Assembly: GCA_029212415.1 (NCBI GenBank)
Contig: JARGOF010000015.1
Location: 1-64,000 of the forward strand
Direction of reading: 5' to 3'
Source: Rhizobiaceae bacterium
Lineage (GTDB): Bacteria > Pseudomonadota > Alphaproteobacteria > Rhizobiales > Rhizobiaceae
DNA length: 64,000 nucleotides
Shown: positions 28,518 through 37,481 of the stretch, piece by piece
Numbering within the stretch: position 1 is the first letter of the stretch
How the letters are laid out: every line of letters begins with the position of its first letter
Made by a program: the position numbers and the translations under genes
The notes under the pieces: generated by a model
What the model saw: the letters and a program-made list of their open reading frames with translations, nothing else
Database searches by the model: none
What the model was told of the DNA's origin: nothing

Positions 28518-28795
28518 GCGAGCCCGATGAAACCGACCCGCTGATCCGGCAATCCCGCCTGCGTCATGAACGGCATGAACGATGGTTGCGTGAAGGCGAC
28601 ATGTCGGTCGGTCGGCGGCTGGCGCAAATTGGCGTGCTGGGCTGGATTATCATCACGCCCATGCTGGCTGGCGTGTTTGTCGGGCGCTGGCTCGATGGTC
28701 TGTTTGGGTCCGGCATTTTCTGGACCGCACCTTTGTTGATGGTGGGTCTGGTATTGGGCGGCTGGACCGCCTGGAAATGGATGAATGCTACATGA
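28514..28795 (+). CDS. atpQ: N-ATPase AtpQ (AtpI-like membrane protein)
   Basis: A 93-residue protein with a charged N-terminal 30 residues (SRLRHERHERWLREGD) and two hydrophobic helices, near residues 38-62 and 68-88. It corresponds to the AtpQ/AtpI-like subunit found only in N-ATPase operons and presumably helps assemble the c-ring. ATGA overlaps link it to both neighbours. Confidence 0.88.
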
Positions 28796-29076
28796 TTGAA
28801 CCTTTGAATTTTTTATCGCCACTGCTTGCAAGTCTTGCCGTGGGCGTACTTTTGGGGATGCTCTATTTCCAGACCGTGCGCCGTTGCGCCGACCTGATGG
28901 TCAAAGGCGAGCACACGGTGCTGGCATTGGCTTTGACAATCGGTCGACTGGCGCTTTTGAGCGCGGCGTTTTTCTGTGCGGTGCGTTTTGGTGCCCTGCC
29001 GCTGCTGGCCATGCTTGCGGGCACAATTTTGGGGCGGCAATGGGTGATGCGGACGCAGGAAAGGCGCAGGCCATGA
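28792..29076 (+). CDS. atpR: N-ATPase AtpR membrane subunit
   Basis: A 94-residue protein with three membrane helices (residues about 8-26, 43-63 and 66-85), coupled by ATGA to atpQ and to atpB. AtpR is unique to N-ATPases; its conserved arginines have been proposed to interact with the c-subunit carboxylate during assembly. Arginines here lie near residues 30-31, 53 and 66. Sequence conservation is low and the identification rests on position and topology. Confidence 0.85.
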   Translation: MIEPLNFLSPLLASLAVGVLLGMLYFQTVRRCADLMVKGEHTVLALALTIGRLALLSAAFFCAVRFGALPLLAMLAGTILGRQWVMRTQERRRP

Positions 29077-29771
29077 ATTCTCCGCTGGAATCCGTTGCGC
29101 TGTTTTATCTGGGTCCCGTGCCGATCACTTCGGCTGTTGTCGTGACATGGATCATCATGGCCGTTCTCGTCCTCGGGTCAATGCTTTTGACCCGACGTCT
29201 TTCGGTCACACCGACGGCGCGTCAGGCTGCGCTGGAAGTCTTTGTCGAGACGATTGATGGCCAGATCCGCGATACGACCGGGGCTGCACCGGCGCCTTAT
29301 CGTGCCTTTGTCGGCACCTTGTTTGCTTTCATCCTTGTCGCCAACTGGTCGTCACTGATCCCCGGTGTGGAACCGCCGACCGCACAATTGGAAACCGATG
29401 CAGCACTGGCTCTATTGGTGTTTTTGTCAATCATATGGTTCGGTGTACGCGGCCGGGGGGTTGGTGGTTATCTGAAGGATTTTGCAGCCCCCAATCCGGT
29501 GATGATCCCTCTCAATATTATGCAAAGCATCACCCGGGTCTTCTCGATGTTCGTGCGTCTGTTCGGCAATGTGATGAGCGGCGTTTTCGTCATTGGCATC
29601 GTTGCTTCACTGGCCGCTCTGTTCGTTCCCATTCCGTTGATGGCACTCGAACTGCTGACGGGGCTCGTCCAGGCCTATATTTTCGCCATTCTCGCCATCG
29701 TCTTCATTGCTGCAACTGTGGGTGAAAACAAGCCTGCCAACGATGAAGCAGCCTCCGGGCAATCTCAATGA
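29073..29771 (+). CDS. atpB: N-ATPase subunit a
   Basis: A 232-residue stator channel subunit with about five to six membrane helices. The essential arginine lies in [13 protein letters not shown], near residue 163, and the C-terminal helices carry [19 protein letters not shown]. It opens half-channels beside the c-ring so ions can reach the c-subunit glutamate. ATGA overlaps tie it to atpR and to the upstream ATG of the c gene. Confidence 0.92.
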   Translation: MNSPLESVALFYLGPVPITSAVVVTWIIMAVLVLGSMLLTRRLSVTPTARQAALEVFVETIDGQIRDTTGAAPAPYRAFVGTLFAFILVANWSSLIPGVEPPTAQLETDAALALLVFLSIIWFGVRGRGVGGYLKDFAAPNPVMIPLNIMQSITRVFSMFVRLFGNVMSGVFVIGIVASLAALFVPIPLMALELLTGLVQAYIFAILAIVFIAATVGENKPANDEAASGQSQ

Positions 29772-29782
29772 AAGGATATGAA

Positions 29783-30028
29783 ATGGAATATCTGAAACTT
29801 GCCAGCATCATTTGCGCCGCCTTTGCGGTTGCCTTCGGTGCGATCGGTCCGGCACTGGCTGAGGGCCGGGCTGTGGCGGCTGCCATGGATGCGATTGCCC
29901 GTCAGCCGGAGGCCGCAAACACTATCTCGCGCACCCTGTTTGTCGGTCTGGCGATGATCGAAACAACAGCGATCTATTGCCTGGTGGTTGCGCTTTTGCT
30001 GCTCTTCGCCAACCCATTGCTGGCCTGA
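29783..30028 (+). CDS. atpE: N-ATPase subunit c
   Basis: An 81-residue hairpin proteolipid; ATG at 29783 is preferred because AAAGGA is six bases upstream, although an ATG at 29768 overlaps the atpB stop. Helix 1 (about 6-38) and helix 2 (51-78) flank the polar loop RQP at 40-42. The ion site shows Glu27 on helix 1 and, on helix 2, Glu60-Thr61-Thr62 with Tyr65, the ETTxxY pattern associated with sodium coordination. Two facing carboxylates are typical of N-ATPases, whose coupling ion has been reported as proton in at least one case. Confidence 0.93.
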   Translation: MEYLKLASIICAAFAVAFGAIGPALAEGRAVAAAMDAIARQPEAANTISRTLFVGLAMIETTAIYCLVVALLLLFANPLLA

Positions 30029-30032
30029 CATC

Positions 30033-30764
30033 ATGAACATCGACTGGTGGACCCTCGGCCTTCAGGCTATCAATGTCCTCATCCTGGTCTGGTTGCTCCA
30101 GCATGTTTTCTGGCGCCCGGTGGTCGCGGTGATTGCCAAACGGCGCAGTGACACACAGAAACTGCTGGACGATGCTGCGCAAAAACGTGCCCAGGCGGAT
30201 GCCACACTTGCCGAAATGGAAAAGACCCGTGCCGGATTTGCTGCGGAACGCGACGCGATCCTTGCTGCGGCCAAGTCTGACGGCGAACGCATAAAGGCGC
30301 AAGCGTTGCAGGCTGCGCGGGCGGAAGCAGAGACCCTGCAGAAAGCGGCCAGAGCGGCGATCGCCCGCGATACGGCCACGGCGCAAAAGGCCAGCGCCGA
30401 TCAGGCTGCAACGCTCGCCGTTGACATCGCCAAGCGGCTGGCGGCAAGACTTGCAGGGCCTGCCGTAGAGGCAGCTTTTCTGGGGTGGCTGATCGATGAA
30501 ATCAAGGCGCTGACGCCGGCGGAAAGACAGGCTGTGGCAGATGGTACGCTTGACCTGATCAGCGCCCAACCGCTGGAGCCTGCCGGCAAAACCCGTATCG
30601 AAAAACAGATTATTGCTGCCTTCGGCACGCATCCGGAAATCACATTCCGGGTGGATCCGGACCTGATCGCCGGCTTTGAGCTGCACAGTCCGCATTTCCT
30701 GTTACGCAACAGTTGGCAGGCTGATCTGCAACGCATTTCGAAGGATTTGCGCGATGCAGCATGA
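30033..30764 (+). CDS. atpF: N-ATPase subunit b with delta-like C-terminal region
   Basis: A 243-residue protein, much longer than a usual b subunit. It has one N-terminal helix ([20 protein letters not shown]), a long charged coiled coil from about 35 to 150 rich in Ala, Lys and Glu, then a globular end whose [17 protein letters not shown] and final [10 protein letters not shown] resemble the C-terminus of the delta subunit. The operon has no separate delta gene, so this fusion probably supplies that peripheral-stalk function. Confidence 0.88.
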   Translation: MNIDWWTLGLQAINVLILVWLLQHVFWRPVVAVIAKRRSDTQKLLDDAAQKRAQADATLAEMEKTRAGFAAERDAILAAAKSDGERIKAQALQAARAEAETLQKAARAAIARDTATAQKASADQAATLAVDIAKRLAARLAGPAVEAAFLGWLIDEIKALTPAERQAVADGTLDLISAQPLEPAGKTRIEKQIIAAFGTHPEITFRVDPDLIAGFELHSPHFLLRNSWQADLQRISKDLRDAA

Positions 30765-32328
30765 TGGCGAAACCTGGTTATCGGCTGCCCGAGCCCGTGT
30801 TGCGGCCACGCCTCTTGGTCCTGTGTCCGAGCAGATCGGCCGTGTCGAGGAGATCGGTGACGGGGTAGCGATGATATCAGGCCTGCGGAACGTGCGGCTT
30901 GACGAGCTTTTGCTGTTTGGCAAGGGACAGTTCGGTTATGCTCAGGTGCTGGATGATGAACGGATAGGCTGTGTCCTGCTTGATTCAGCCGTGCAGATCG
31001 AGGCTGGTGATAGCGTGCGCGGTACCGGTGATGTGGTGCGCGTGCCGGTAGGCGATGCGCTTCTGGGCCGGATTGTCGACCCGCTCGGCCGCCCGCTTGA
31101 CGGCAAGGAAGCGATCATGGCGGCCGCCAGCAGCCCGATCGAGCGTCCGGCCCCTTCGATTGTTGAACGCGATCTGGTGTCCGAGCCGGTGCAAACCGGC
31201 ATTTTGGTGATGGATACATTGTTCGCACTGGGCCGTGGACAACGTGAACTGATTGTCGGGGATCATTCGACCGGCAAGACAACAGTTGCCGTTGATACAA
31301 TCATTGCCCAAAAGTCCAGTGACATCATCTGTATTTACGTTGCTGTCGGGCAGAAAAGCTCCAGCGTACGCCGTGCCATCGACGTCCTTCAGACCAGAGC
31401 GGCCTTTGACCGCTGCATCGTCGTCGTTGCAGGCTCTTCAGGTCCGCCCGGCCTGCAATGGATCGCCCCCTTTGCCGGCTTCACGATGGCCGAATATTTT
31501 CGCGACAGGGGCCAGCATGCCCTTGTGGTCATCGACGATCTTTCAAAACACGCCGCCACACACCGTGAGATAGCCTTGCTCACCCATCAGTCTCCGGGGC
31601 GCGAAGCCTATCCGGGTGATGTCTTCTACGTGCATGCCCGGCTGCTGGAGCGCGCCGCAAAACTGTCAAAGGCAAAGGGCAGCGGATCACTGACAGCCTT
31701 GCCGATTGCCGAGACGGATGCGGGCAACCTCAGCGCCTATATTCCGACCAATCTGATTTCGATTACCGATGGACAGATTGTGCTCAATAGCAAATTGTTC
31801 CACGAGGGTCAGAAGCCGGCTGTGGATGTCGGGGTCTCTGTCAGCCGGGTCGGCGGCAAGACCCAGGCCCCGATCTTGCGCGACGCGGCGAAATCGCTGC
31901 GGCTGGACTATGCACAGTTTCTGGAAATGGAAATGTTTACCCGCTTTGGCGGAATGCCCGATAACCGCGTACGCCGGCAATTGACGCGCGGGGAACGGAT
32001 AAGGGCAATTCTCAAACAACCGCAATACGCACCGCAGCGTCTGGCCGATGAGGTGGCTTTGGTGCTGGCTGTGCAGTCGGGGCTGCTCGATCCATTGCCG
32101 CTTGATGCGGTTTCGCATTTTCGCACCCTGCTGTCCCAAACACTCGACGACAATGCGCCGCAAGCCATTCAATCGATCCTGCAGACCGGGGCTCTGGATG
32201 ACGGGCAACGGGGGGCGCTGATGAGTGCCATGGAGGAACTTGCCAAATCGCTTTCTGCCAATGAGGATCCCGTCGGGGCTGCCCCGGATAATGCATCGAA
32301 GGGCAATGCATCAGGGGGCACCACATGA
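30754..32328 (+). CDS. atpA: N-ATPase alpha subunit
   Basis: A 524-residue non-catalytic nucleotide-binding subunit. It overlaps atpF by 11 bases. Features are [19 protein letters not shown] (barrel), Walker [10 protein letters not shown], where GDRQTGKT is usual, [21 protein letters not shown] and [12 protein letters not shown]. The C-terminus ends in a Ser/Asn/Gly-rich tail of about 25 residues. It alternates with beta in the catalytic head. Confidence 0.93.
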   Translation: MQHDGETWLSAARARVAATPLGPVSEQIGRVEEIGDGVAMISGLRNVRLDELLLFGKGQFGYAQVLDDERIGCVLLDSAVQIEAGDSVRGTGDVVRVPVGDALLGRIVDPLGRPLDGKEAIMAAASSPIERPAPSIVERDLVSEPVQTGILVMDTLFALGRGQRELIVGDHSTGKTTVAVDTIIAQKSSDIICIYVAVGQKSSSVRRAIDVLQTRAAFDRCIVVVAGSSGPPGLQWIAPFAGFTMAEYFRDRGQHALVVIDDLSKHAATHREIALLTHQSPGREAYPGDVFYVHARLLERAAKLSKAKGSGSLTALPIAETDAGNLSAYIPTNLISITDGQIVLNSKLFHEGQKPAVDVGVSVSRVGGKTQAPILRDAAKSLRLDYAQFLEMEMFTRFGGMPDNRVRRQLTRGERIRAILKQPQYAPQRLADEVALVLAVQSGLLDPLPLDAVSHFRTLLSQTLDDNAPQAIQSILQTGALDDGQRGALMSAMEELAKSLSANEDPVGAAPDNASKGNASGGTT

Positions 32329-33176
32329 CCGGGCGTCTGGCCGATATCAGTGCCCGGCTGGAAGGCATTCGCCAGCTTGGCACCGTGGTCAATGCCATGA
32401 CCGGCATGGCGGCGGCGCGCGCCCGCCAGGCCCATCAACAGATTGTCTCTGTGGACAGCTATGCAGCCACATTCACCGCCGCGATGGGCCAGATCATGGC
32501 ACCCAATGCCAGACCTCCCGTTCGCCAAGACGCACATCCTGATCCGGCGCTGCTTGTATTTTGTGCTGAACAGGGATTCGCCGGCGCATTCAGTGAGCGC
32601 GTGATTGATGCAATTGGCGAGGACCCGGGGGTTCGCAATCTGTTTCTGGTCGGCACAAGAGGCAAGGCCATTCTTGCTGAAAAGGGCATCACACCCGTTT
32701 GGAGCGCAGCCATGCCGTCGCATTCGCCGGGCATTCCAAAGTTTGCCGACACCATCCTGCAGGCGATCTACCAGCGGATCGATGCGGGTGGCATTGATCG
32801 TCTGGATGCTCTGTATACCATCTGGCAATCCGGTGTGCCGACGGTGGCGCGACGCCGGCTTTTCCCGCTCGATCTGGCGTCACTACCCGTTCGAAAAGGC
32901 GACGCGCCTTTGACGAATCTTCCGGATTTGGCCCTTATTTCGTCGCTCAGCACCGATTATTTCCATGCCCTGATCTGCAATGTTGCGCTCTATGCCTTTG
33001 CCGCTGAAAACGAAGCGCGCATGGCGGCGATGTCGTCAGCCCAAAATCAGATCGAGAGGGAATTGACCGAACTTGCGGCCATCGAGAGGCGGGTTCGTCA
33101 GGAATCGATCACGGCGGAGATCATTGAACTGGCCACCGGCAATCGGGCAAGCCGCGAAGCGGCCTCCAGGTCATAA
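32325..33176 (+). CDS. atpG: N-ATPase gamma subunit
   Basis: A 283-residue rotor shaft with ATGA overlap to atpA. The N-terminal helix ([20 protein letters not shown]) and C-terminal helix ([20 protein letters not shown]) form the expected coiled coil, while the central Rossmann-like part is divergent from housekeeping gamma proteins. It closes the nine-gene operon, whose missing delta gene and order atpDCQRBEFAG define the N-ATPase type. Confidence 0.9.
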   Translation: MTGRLADISARLEGIRQLGTVVNAMTGMAAARARQAHQQIVSVDSYAATFTAAMGQIMAPNARPPVRQDAHPDPALLVFCAEQGFAGAFSERVIDAIGEDPGVRNLFLVGTRGKAILAEKGITPVWSAAMPSHSPGIPKFADTILQAIYQRIDAGGIDRLDALYTIWQSGVPTVARRRLFPLDLASLPVRKGDAPLTNLPDLALISSLSTDYFHALICNVALYAFAAENEARMAAMSSAQNQIERELTELAAIERRVRQESITAEIIELATGNRASREAASRS

Positions 33177-33183
33177 ACCGGAT

Positions 33184-33552
33184 TCAACGCTCGATCAGCC
33201 GCTTGCGCTCTTCAAACTCGGCCTCGTCAATATCACCATTGGCCAGTCTTTCCTTGAGGATGGTGATGGCGTTTTGCTGCGTTGATGGCGAACCAGGCCC
33301 ATCCTTGCTGATGCCAAAAAAGCGCAGGATCAAAACCGCTGCAACAATTGACAGGGTGAGAAAGGCGAAGAAGACAATTGCTCCCAAGACCATTCCAAAG
33401 CCACCCCAATGAGAGCCGCCCCACATCATGCCGTGCCCGTAAAAATCCTGAGCGAGGCGTTGTGACGTGGCGTCCTGAGCATAAGCCAGTTGTGGGCTGG
33501 CAGCCAGAAATGCGGTGCCGGACAATGTTCTCATCAATTTGCGGCTGTTCAT
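33184..33552 (-). CDS. SHOCT-domain small membrane protein
   Basis: A 122-residue protein with a signal-like N-terminus (residues 1-26), a His/Met/Trp-rich stretch HGMMWGGSHWGG, one strong helix at about 53-77, and a C-terminal SHOCT domain (ITILKERLANGDIDEAEFEE). SHOCT membrane proteins are widespread, often near heavy-metal or respiratory genes, but their job is unclear. Convergent with atpG, seven bases apart, and divergent from the DUF302 gene. Confidence 0.85.
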   Translation of the reverse strand: MNSRKLMRTLSGTAFLAASPQLAYAQDATSQRLAQDFYGHGMMWGGSHWGGFGMVLGAIVFFAFLTLSIVAAVLILRFFGISKDGPGSPSTQQNAITILKERLANGDIDEAEFEERKRLIER

Positions 33553-33628
33553 ATGGTTTCTCCACGCAACGACCGGTCATAATGACCTCCAGTGCAATTT
33601 TACAATGCAATATTGGCGCATGTTTGCA

Positions 33629-33642
33629 TTGATCTGGAGCAA
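33629..33642. promoter_or_regulatory. FNR-like box between the SHOCT and DUF302 genes
   Basis: TTGATCTGGAGCAA matches TTGAT-N4-ATCAA at nine of ten fixed positions. It is 77 bases from the SHOCT start and 103 bases from the DUF302 start. With the box before atpD, it suggests a shared low-oxygen regulon across this block. Confidence 0.5.
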
Positions 33643-33744
33643 TATCTTCACCACATGAATGGCTATGATCAGATGATATTCACTCGCACGGTTTCCACTG
33701 CATTGGGCCTTGGCGACAAATCTGTCCACAAACAGGAAACAAAC

Positions 33745-34134
33745 ATGATGGACTATACAATCAATCGACTGTTCGATTCTGCCGACTTTGACGACATAAC
33801 CAAACGCACCCGGGCGGCCCTGGCGGAAAAAGGTTTTGGTGTTCTGACAGAAATCGATGTGAAGGCAACGATGAAAAAGAAACTTGAGGCTGAAATCGAT
33901 CCCTACCTCATTCTGGGTGCCTGCAATCCGAAAATGGCTTTTGAAGCCATAAAGATCGAGCCACGCGTCGGTGCAATGTTGCCCTGCAACGTCATTGTCC
34001 GGCAGGTTGGCAGCGGCGTGGAGGTCAGTGCCATTGATCCCGTGGCGTCGATGACGGCCATTGACAATGATGCCTTGCAGTCGGTGGCTGGACAAGTGCG
34101 CGATCTGCTGGCTGAGGCAGTCAGCCAAATCTGA
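33745..34134 (+). CDS. DUF302 domain protein
   Basis: A 129-residue protein; ATG codons at 33745 and 33748 follow CAGGAAAC, and the frame is open further upstream without a better start. It contains ALAEKGFGVLTEIDVKATMK and LGACNPKMAFEAIKIEPRVG with a conserved cysteine, then LLPCNVIVR-type strand (here MLPCNVIVRQVGSG), all diagnostic of DUF302. Homologues occur near cytochromes and metal-handling genes; the molecular function is not established. Confidence 0.9.
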   Translation: MMDYTINRLFDSADFDDITKRTRAALAEKGFGVLTEIDVKATMKKKLEAEIDPYLILGACNPKMAFEAIKIEPRVGAMLPCNVIVRQVGSGVEVSAIDPVASMTAIDNDALQSVAGQVRDLLAEAVSQI

Positions 34135-34434
34135 CGAAACCCGCTGTTCTGCTGCCTTGAAATTTTTCAGTTGGCACCCCACCAGCCGCCTGATCTTTCA
34201 TTCGGCTGGTGGGGCAGCGTGATCCCGCATTTGTTGAGTAAAAGCGCCCTCTATACTGAGCCGTTTCATTGTATTAACCAACCCGATTCAGTTAATCTTA
34301 TGGTTTTTCGACTACCCATGCTAAATGATCAGGTACAAGGCGCTCAATCTGAAAAACCTTGAGTTTTGCAGCCCCGATGGTTTTCCGCATCTGGCCTGCA
34401 CCGGTTTTGATTTCGCGCCCGACAATCATATTGC
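34135..34434. other. Intergenic region before the GGDEF/EAL gene
   Basis: 300 bases with a strong hairpin at 34177-34214 and an AT-richer stretch around 34255-34345 that may hold the promoter of the signalling gene. No small gene with a ribosome site was found. Confidence 0.6.
34177..34214. terminator. Perfect 12-bp stem-loop after the DUF302 gene
   Basis: CCCCACCAGCCG (34177-34188) pairs with CGGCTGGTGGGG (34203-34214) over a 14-base loop. There is no T-tract on the + strand side, so it may work as a factor-dependent terminator or as an mRNA-protecting end. Confidence 0.5.
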
Positions 34435-37101
34435 GTGGTGCAGGTATTGAATTCCACAGGCAAGAAACTGAACAGCAAATGGCCTCGGGTCAGTTCCTTG
34501 AGTCTGATCGCCGTTGTCCTGATCGTCGTGCTGGCATTCTATGCGGACCTGCAAAATCGCAAGGCAGCCGAACAGGCACTGCGTACGACAGTGCATGACC
34601 ATATCAGCCTTATCCGTGCCAAGCTTGAGGGCAATATCAATGCCAACATCCATCTGGTGCGCGGCCTGATTTCGACATTGAAGACGGAACCGGAGATGCA
34701 GCAGGATCGGTTTGCCGACCTTGCATCCAATCTGTTTACTGAAAATTCCCAACTTCGTAATGTTGCAGCGGCGCCGGGACTGGTGATTTCGCTGATGTAT
34801 CCCATTGCCGGCAATGAGAAGGCCATTGGCCTGGATTATCGGGAAAACGACATACAGCGTGCAGCAGCCTTGAAGGTCATGGAAGCGGGGGACGCAGTGA
34901 TGGCCGGACCGGTTGATCTGGTGCAGGGAGGCCAAGGACTGATCGGGCGTTTTCCGGTGTTTAATCAGGTCAATGGCAGGGAAACCTTTTGGGGGCTTGT
35001 ATCCGCCGTCATTGATGTCGAGTCGCTCTATCGCGAGAGCGGTCTGCATGATCCGGATCTGTCTCTTGACATTGCGATGGTTGGCAAGGATGGAACGGGG
35101 GCATCTGGTGCGCAGTTCTTCGGACCTGAACATGTAATGGGGGCCAGCCCCGTTGTCGTCGATGTCTCACTGCCCAATGGCTCCTGGCGATTGGCAGCTG
35201 TTCCCAAAACCGGTTGGCAACAGGGTTTTTCCGAACTCTGGTTTCAGCGTCTGCTTATCGCTCTGGCTGGGTTTTTCATCCTGTTACCCATATTTATCTT
35301 CGGCAGACTTTCCGAGCAACGAAAGAAAGCCATGGATGAACTGCAGGTTCGCGAAGACAGGTTGCAACAGGTATCCCGCCGTCTCGAGATGGCACTTGAC
35401 GCATCGAAAGTCGGGGTTTGGGAACTGAACCTCGAAACCAGAGAAGTACACTGGGACAGCCGCATGCTCGAAATGTATGGCTTGCGCCCGGATGCACCAA
35501 CGCCCGAGCCAAGGGAATGGTTGCATTTTGTTCATCCCGATGATCTCGGTCGCGTCAAGGCAGAATCTGAACAGGCTGTGGCCACGCGGGGCCGGTACAA
35601 ATCCGATTTCAGGATTGTTCTGGGCAATGGGGATGTGCGCAATATTCGGTCAAAAGGCGCCTTTCACGATGATGGCAGAGGCGCAAGCTACATCGGCGTC
35701 AACTGGGACCTGACGGCAGATATGCGGCTGCAAAACGCTCTCAAACAGGCCAAATCCGAGATGGAACGCCGCAATAGCGAGCTCGAAAGAACTAAAGCGC
35801 AAATTGAACATATGGCCATGCATGACAGTCTGACCGGGCTGCCTAACCGCCGGTTCCTGGATCTTGAACTGTCCAACTCCGCGCTGAGTAGAAATCGGGA
35901 CTCAGCCGTTCATGCCCTGCTGATTGTTGATCTGGACCGGTTCAAGCAGATCAACGACACCTATGGTCACGCTGCCGGTGATGCCCTGCTGGTGCATGTT
36001 TCGCAGATATTGTCATTGCTGGTGCGACCATCAGAGTTTGTCGCGCGCATTGGCGGCGATGAATTTGTCATCGTATGCAAACAGGATACGGACAGTGATC
36101 ATCTCAACTGGTTGGCCGAATCCATCGTGGAGCAGATGCGCCAGCCGATGATCTACGAAGGCAAGGAATGTCGATTCGGCGTCAGCGTAGGCATTTCAAC
36201 CGCCGGTTCGAGCGCGACCGAAATTTCCCAATTGCTCGTCAATGCCGATCTTGCGCTCTACCGAGCCAAGAGCACGGGCCGCAATCGCTTCGCCTTCTAT
36301 ACCCCGGAATTGCAGGTCAAAACGCTGCATACCAAGAATCTTGCAGATGAAATCATGCGGGGCATCGAGGAAGGGCAATTTGTACCCTTCTACCAGCCTC
36401 AATATACCGCCGACACTCTTGCCATTACCGGCGTTGAGGCGCTGGCGCGCTGGCATCATCCTGAGCGGGGAATCCTGACGCCCGACACATTTTTGTCTGT
36501 TGCCGAGGAATTCAATGTCATGGCAGCCATTGACCGGGTCATCCTCAGACAGACATTGAAGGATATGAAATTCTGGTCCCTGCAAGGGCTTGATATTCCC
36601 CACGCATCGGTCAATGTATCAGCCCAGAGACTGCATGACTCGGAACTGCTGGAAAGCCTGGAGGGACTGAAAATTCCGCCCGAAACGCTTTCTTTCGAGT
36701 TGGTGGAATCCATCTTCCTTGATGATTGTGATGATGTTGTTGTGCGCAATATCGAGCGCGTGAAGGAACTTGGTATCGATATCGAAATCGATGATTTTGG
36801 TACCGGTCATACGTCAATTATCAGCCTGTTGAAGCTGAGCCCCCGCCGTCTGAAGATTGATCGCCAACTTATCACTCCGATGATCGAATCGCAGGCGGCC
36901 AGACACCTGGTGAAGTCGGTCGTGGAAATCGGAAACTCGTTGAACATCGAGGTGGTGGCCGAAGGTGTGGAGACCTTGCGTCACGTGCGGCTTTTGCAGC
37001 GCATGGATTGCGACATTCTTCAGGGCTTTGTATTCGGTAAGCCCATGTCTTCGCAGGACCTCGTCAATCATCTGAGAAAGCCGATGGAGCTGACAGCATA
37101 A
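34435..37101 (+). CDS. CHASE-PAS-GGDEF-EAL cyclic-di-GMP signalling protein
   Basis: An 888-residue membrane protein with a GTG start. A first helix at about 21-38 and a second near 276-292 flank a periplasmic CHASE sensor domain. Then come a short coiled coil, a PAS domain (about 315-430, VGVWELNLETREVHWD), a GGDEF domain (HDSLTGLPNRRFLD and RIGGDEFVIV intact) and an EAL domain (GVEALARW, ELVES, IDDFGTGHTS, KIDRQL, AEGVE all intact). Both cyclase and phosphodiesterase sites look functional. The inhibitory RxxD motif is degenerate (RPSE). Confidence 0.95.
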   Translation: MVQVLNSTGKKLNSKWPRVSSLSLIAVVLIVVLAFYADLQNRKAAEQALRTTVHDHISLIRAKLEGNINANIHLVRGLISTLKTEPEMQQDRFADLASNLFTENSQLRNVAAAPGLVISLMYPIAGNEKAIGLDYRENDIQRAAALKVMEAGDAVMAGPVDLVQGGQGLIGRFPVFNQVNGRETFWGLVSAVIDVESLYRESGLHDPDLSLDIAMVGKDGTGASGAQFFGPEHVMGASPVVVDVSLPNGSWRLAAVPKTGWQQGFSELWFQRLLIALAGFFILLPIFIFGRLSEQRKKAMDELQVREDRLQQVSRRLEMALDASKVGVWELNLETREVHWDSRMLEMYGLRPDAPTPEPREWLHFVHPDDLGRVKAESEQAVATRGRYKSDFRIVLGNGDVRNIRSKGAFHDDGRGASYIGVNWDLTADMRLQNALKQAKSEMERRNSELERTKAQIEHMAMHDSLTGLPNRRFLDLELSNSALSRNRDSAVHALLIVDLDRFKQINDTYGHAAGDALLVHVSQILSLLVRPSEFVARIGGDEFVIVCKQDTDSDHLNWLAESIVEQMRQPMIYEGKECRFGVSVGISTAGSSATEISQLLVNADLALYRAKSTGRNRFAFYTPELQVKTLHTKNLADEIMRGIEEGQFVPFYQPQYTADTLAITGVEALARWHHPERGILTPDTFLSVAEEFNVMAAIDRVILRQTLKDMKFWSLQGLDIPHASVNVSAQRLHDSELLESLEGLKIPPETLSFELVESIFLDDCDDVVVRNIERVKELGIDIEIDDFGTGHTSIISLLKLSPRRLKIDRQLITPMIESQAARHLVKSVVEIGNSLNIEVVAEGVETLRHVRLLQRMDCDILQGFVFGKPMSSQDLVNHLRKPMELTA

Positions 37102-37168
37102 TGGGCTGTATTACAGCCTGAATAGCGTTGCAAATCCCAACCCATGCCCGTCAAACACAGGAGATAAC

Positions 37169-37414
37169 ATGACCGTTTGGTTGTTGCTTACATTCCTCTG
37201 CATGATGGCTTTCTTGCAGCCCGCAATTGCGCAATCCGCTGGTTGTGATCCAAATTATGCAAACCCGCCCTGCGTGCCGATTGCCCCCGACGTCGATTGT
37301 GCCGGTGGCAATGGCAATGGTCCGGCCTATGTTCGGGGACCTGTGCGCGTTATTGGTCGGGATATCTATCGACTGGACAGGGACAACAATGGGATTGGTT
37401 GTGAGCCGAAATAA
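37169..37414 (+). CDS. Small secreted protein with excalibur-like calcium motif
   Basis: An 81-residue protein preceded by AGGAG. It has a signal peptide (about residues 1-21, ending AIAQSA), three further cysteines and the C-terminal DRDNNGIGCE, a close match to the excalibur DxDxDGxxCE loop. Such domains bind calcium outside the cell, usually attached to nucleases or surface proteins; here the domain stands alone. Confidence 0.75.
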   Translation: MTVWLLLTFLCMMAFLQPAIAQSAGCDPNYANPPCVPIAPDVDCAGGNGNGPAYVRGPVRVIGRDIYRLDRDNNGIGCEPK

Positions 37415-37481
37415 TTCCAAGTGGCTTTGCCATGGGGTATCATCCCGGCAAATCACCCTTCACTGAAAGTTTTCCCGCCCC

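Noticed and set aside
37104-37118. GGCTGT/ACAGCC hairpin after the GGDEF/EAL gene
   Set aside because: Six-base stem without a T-tract; too weak to call a terminator.
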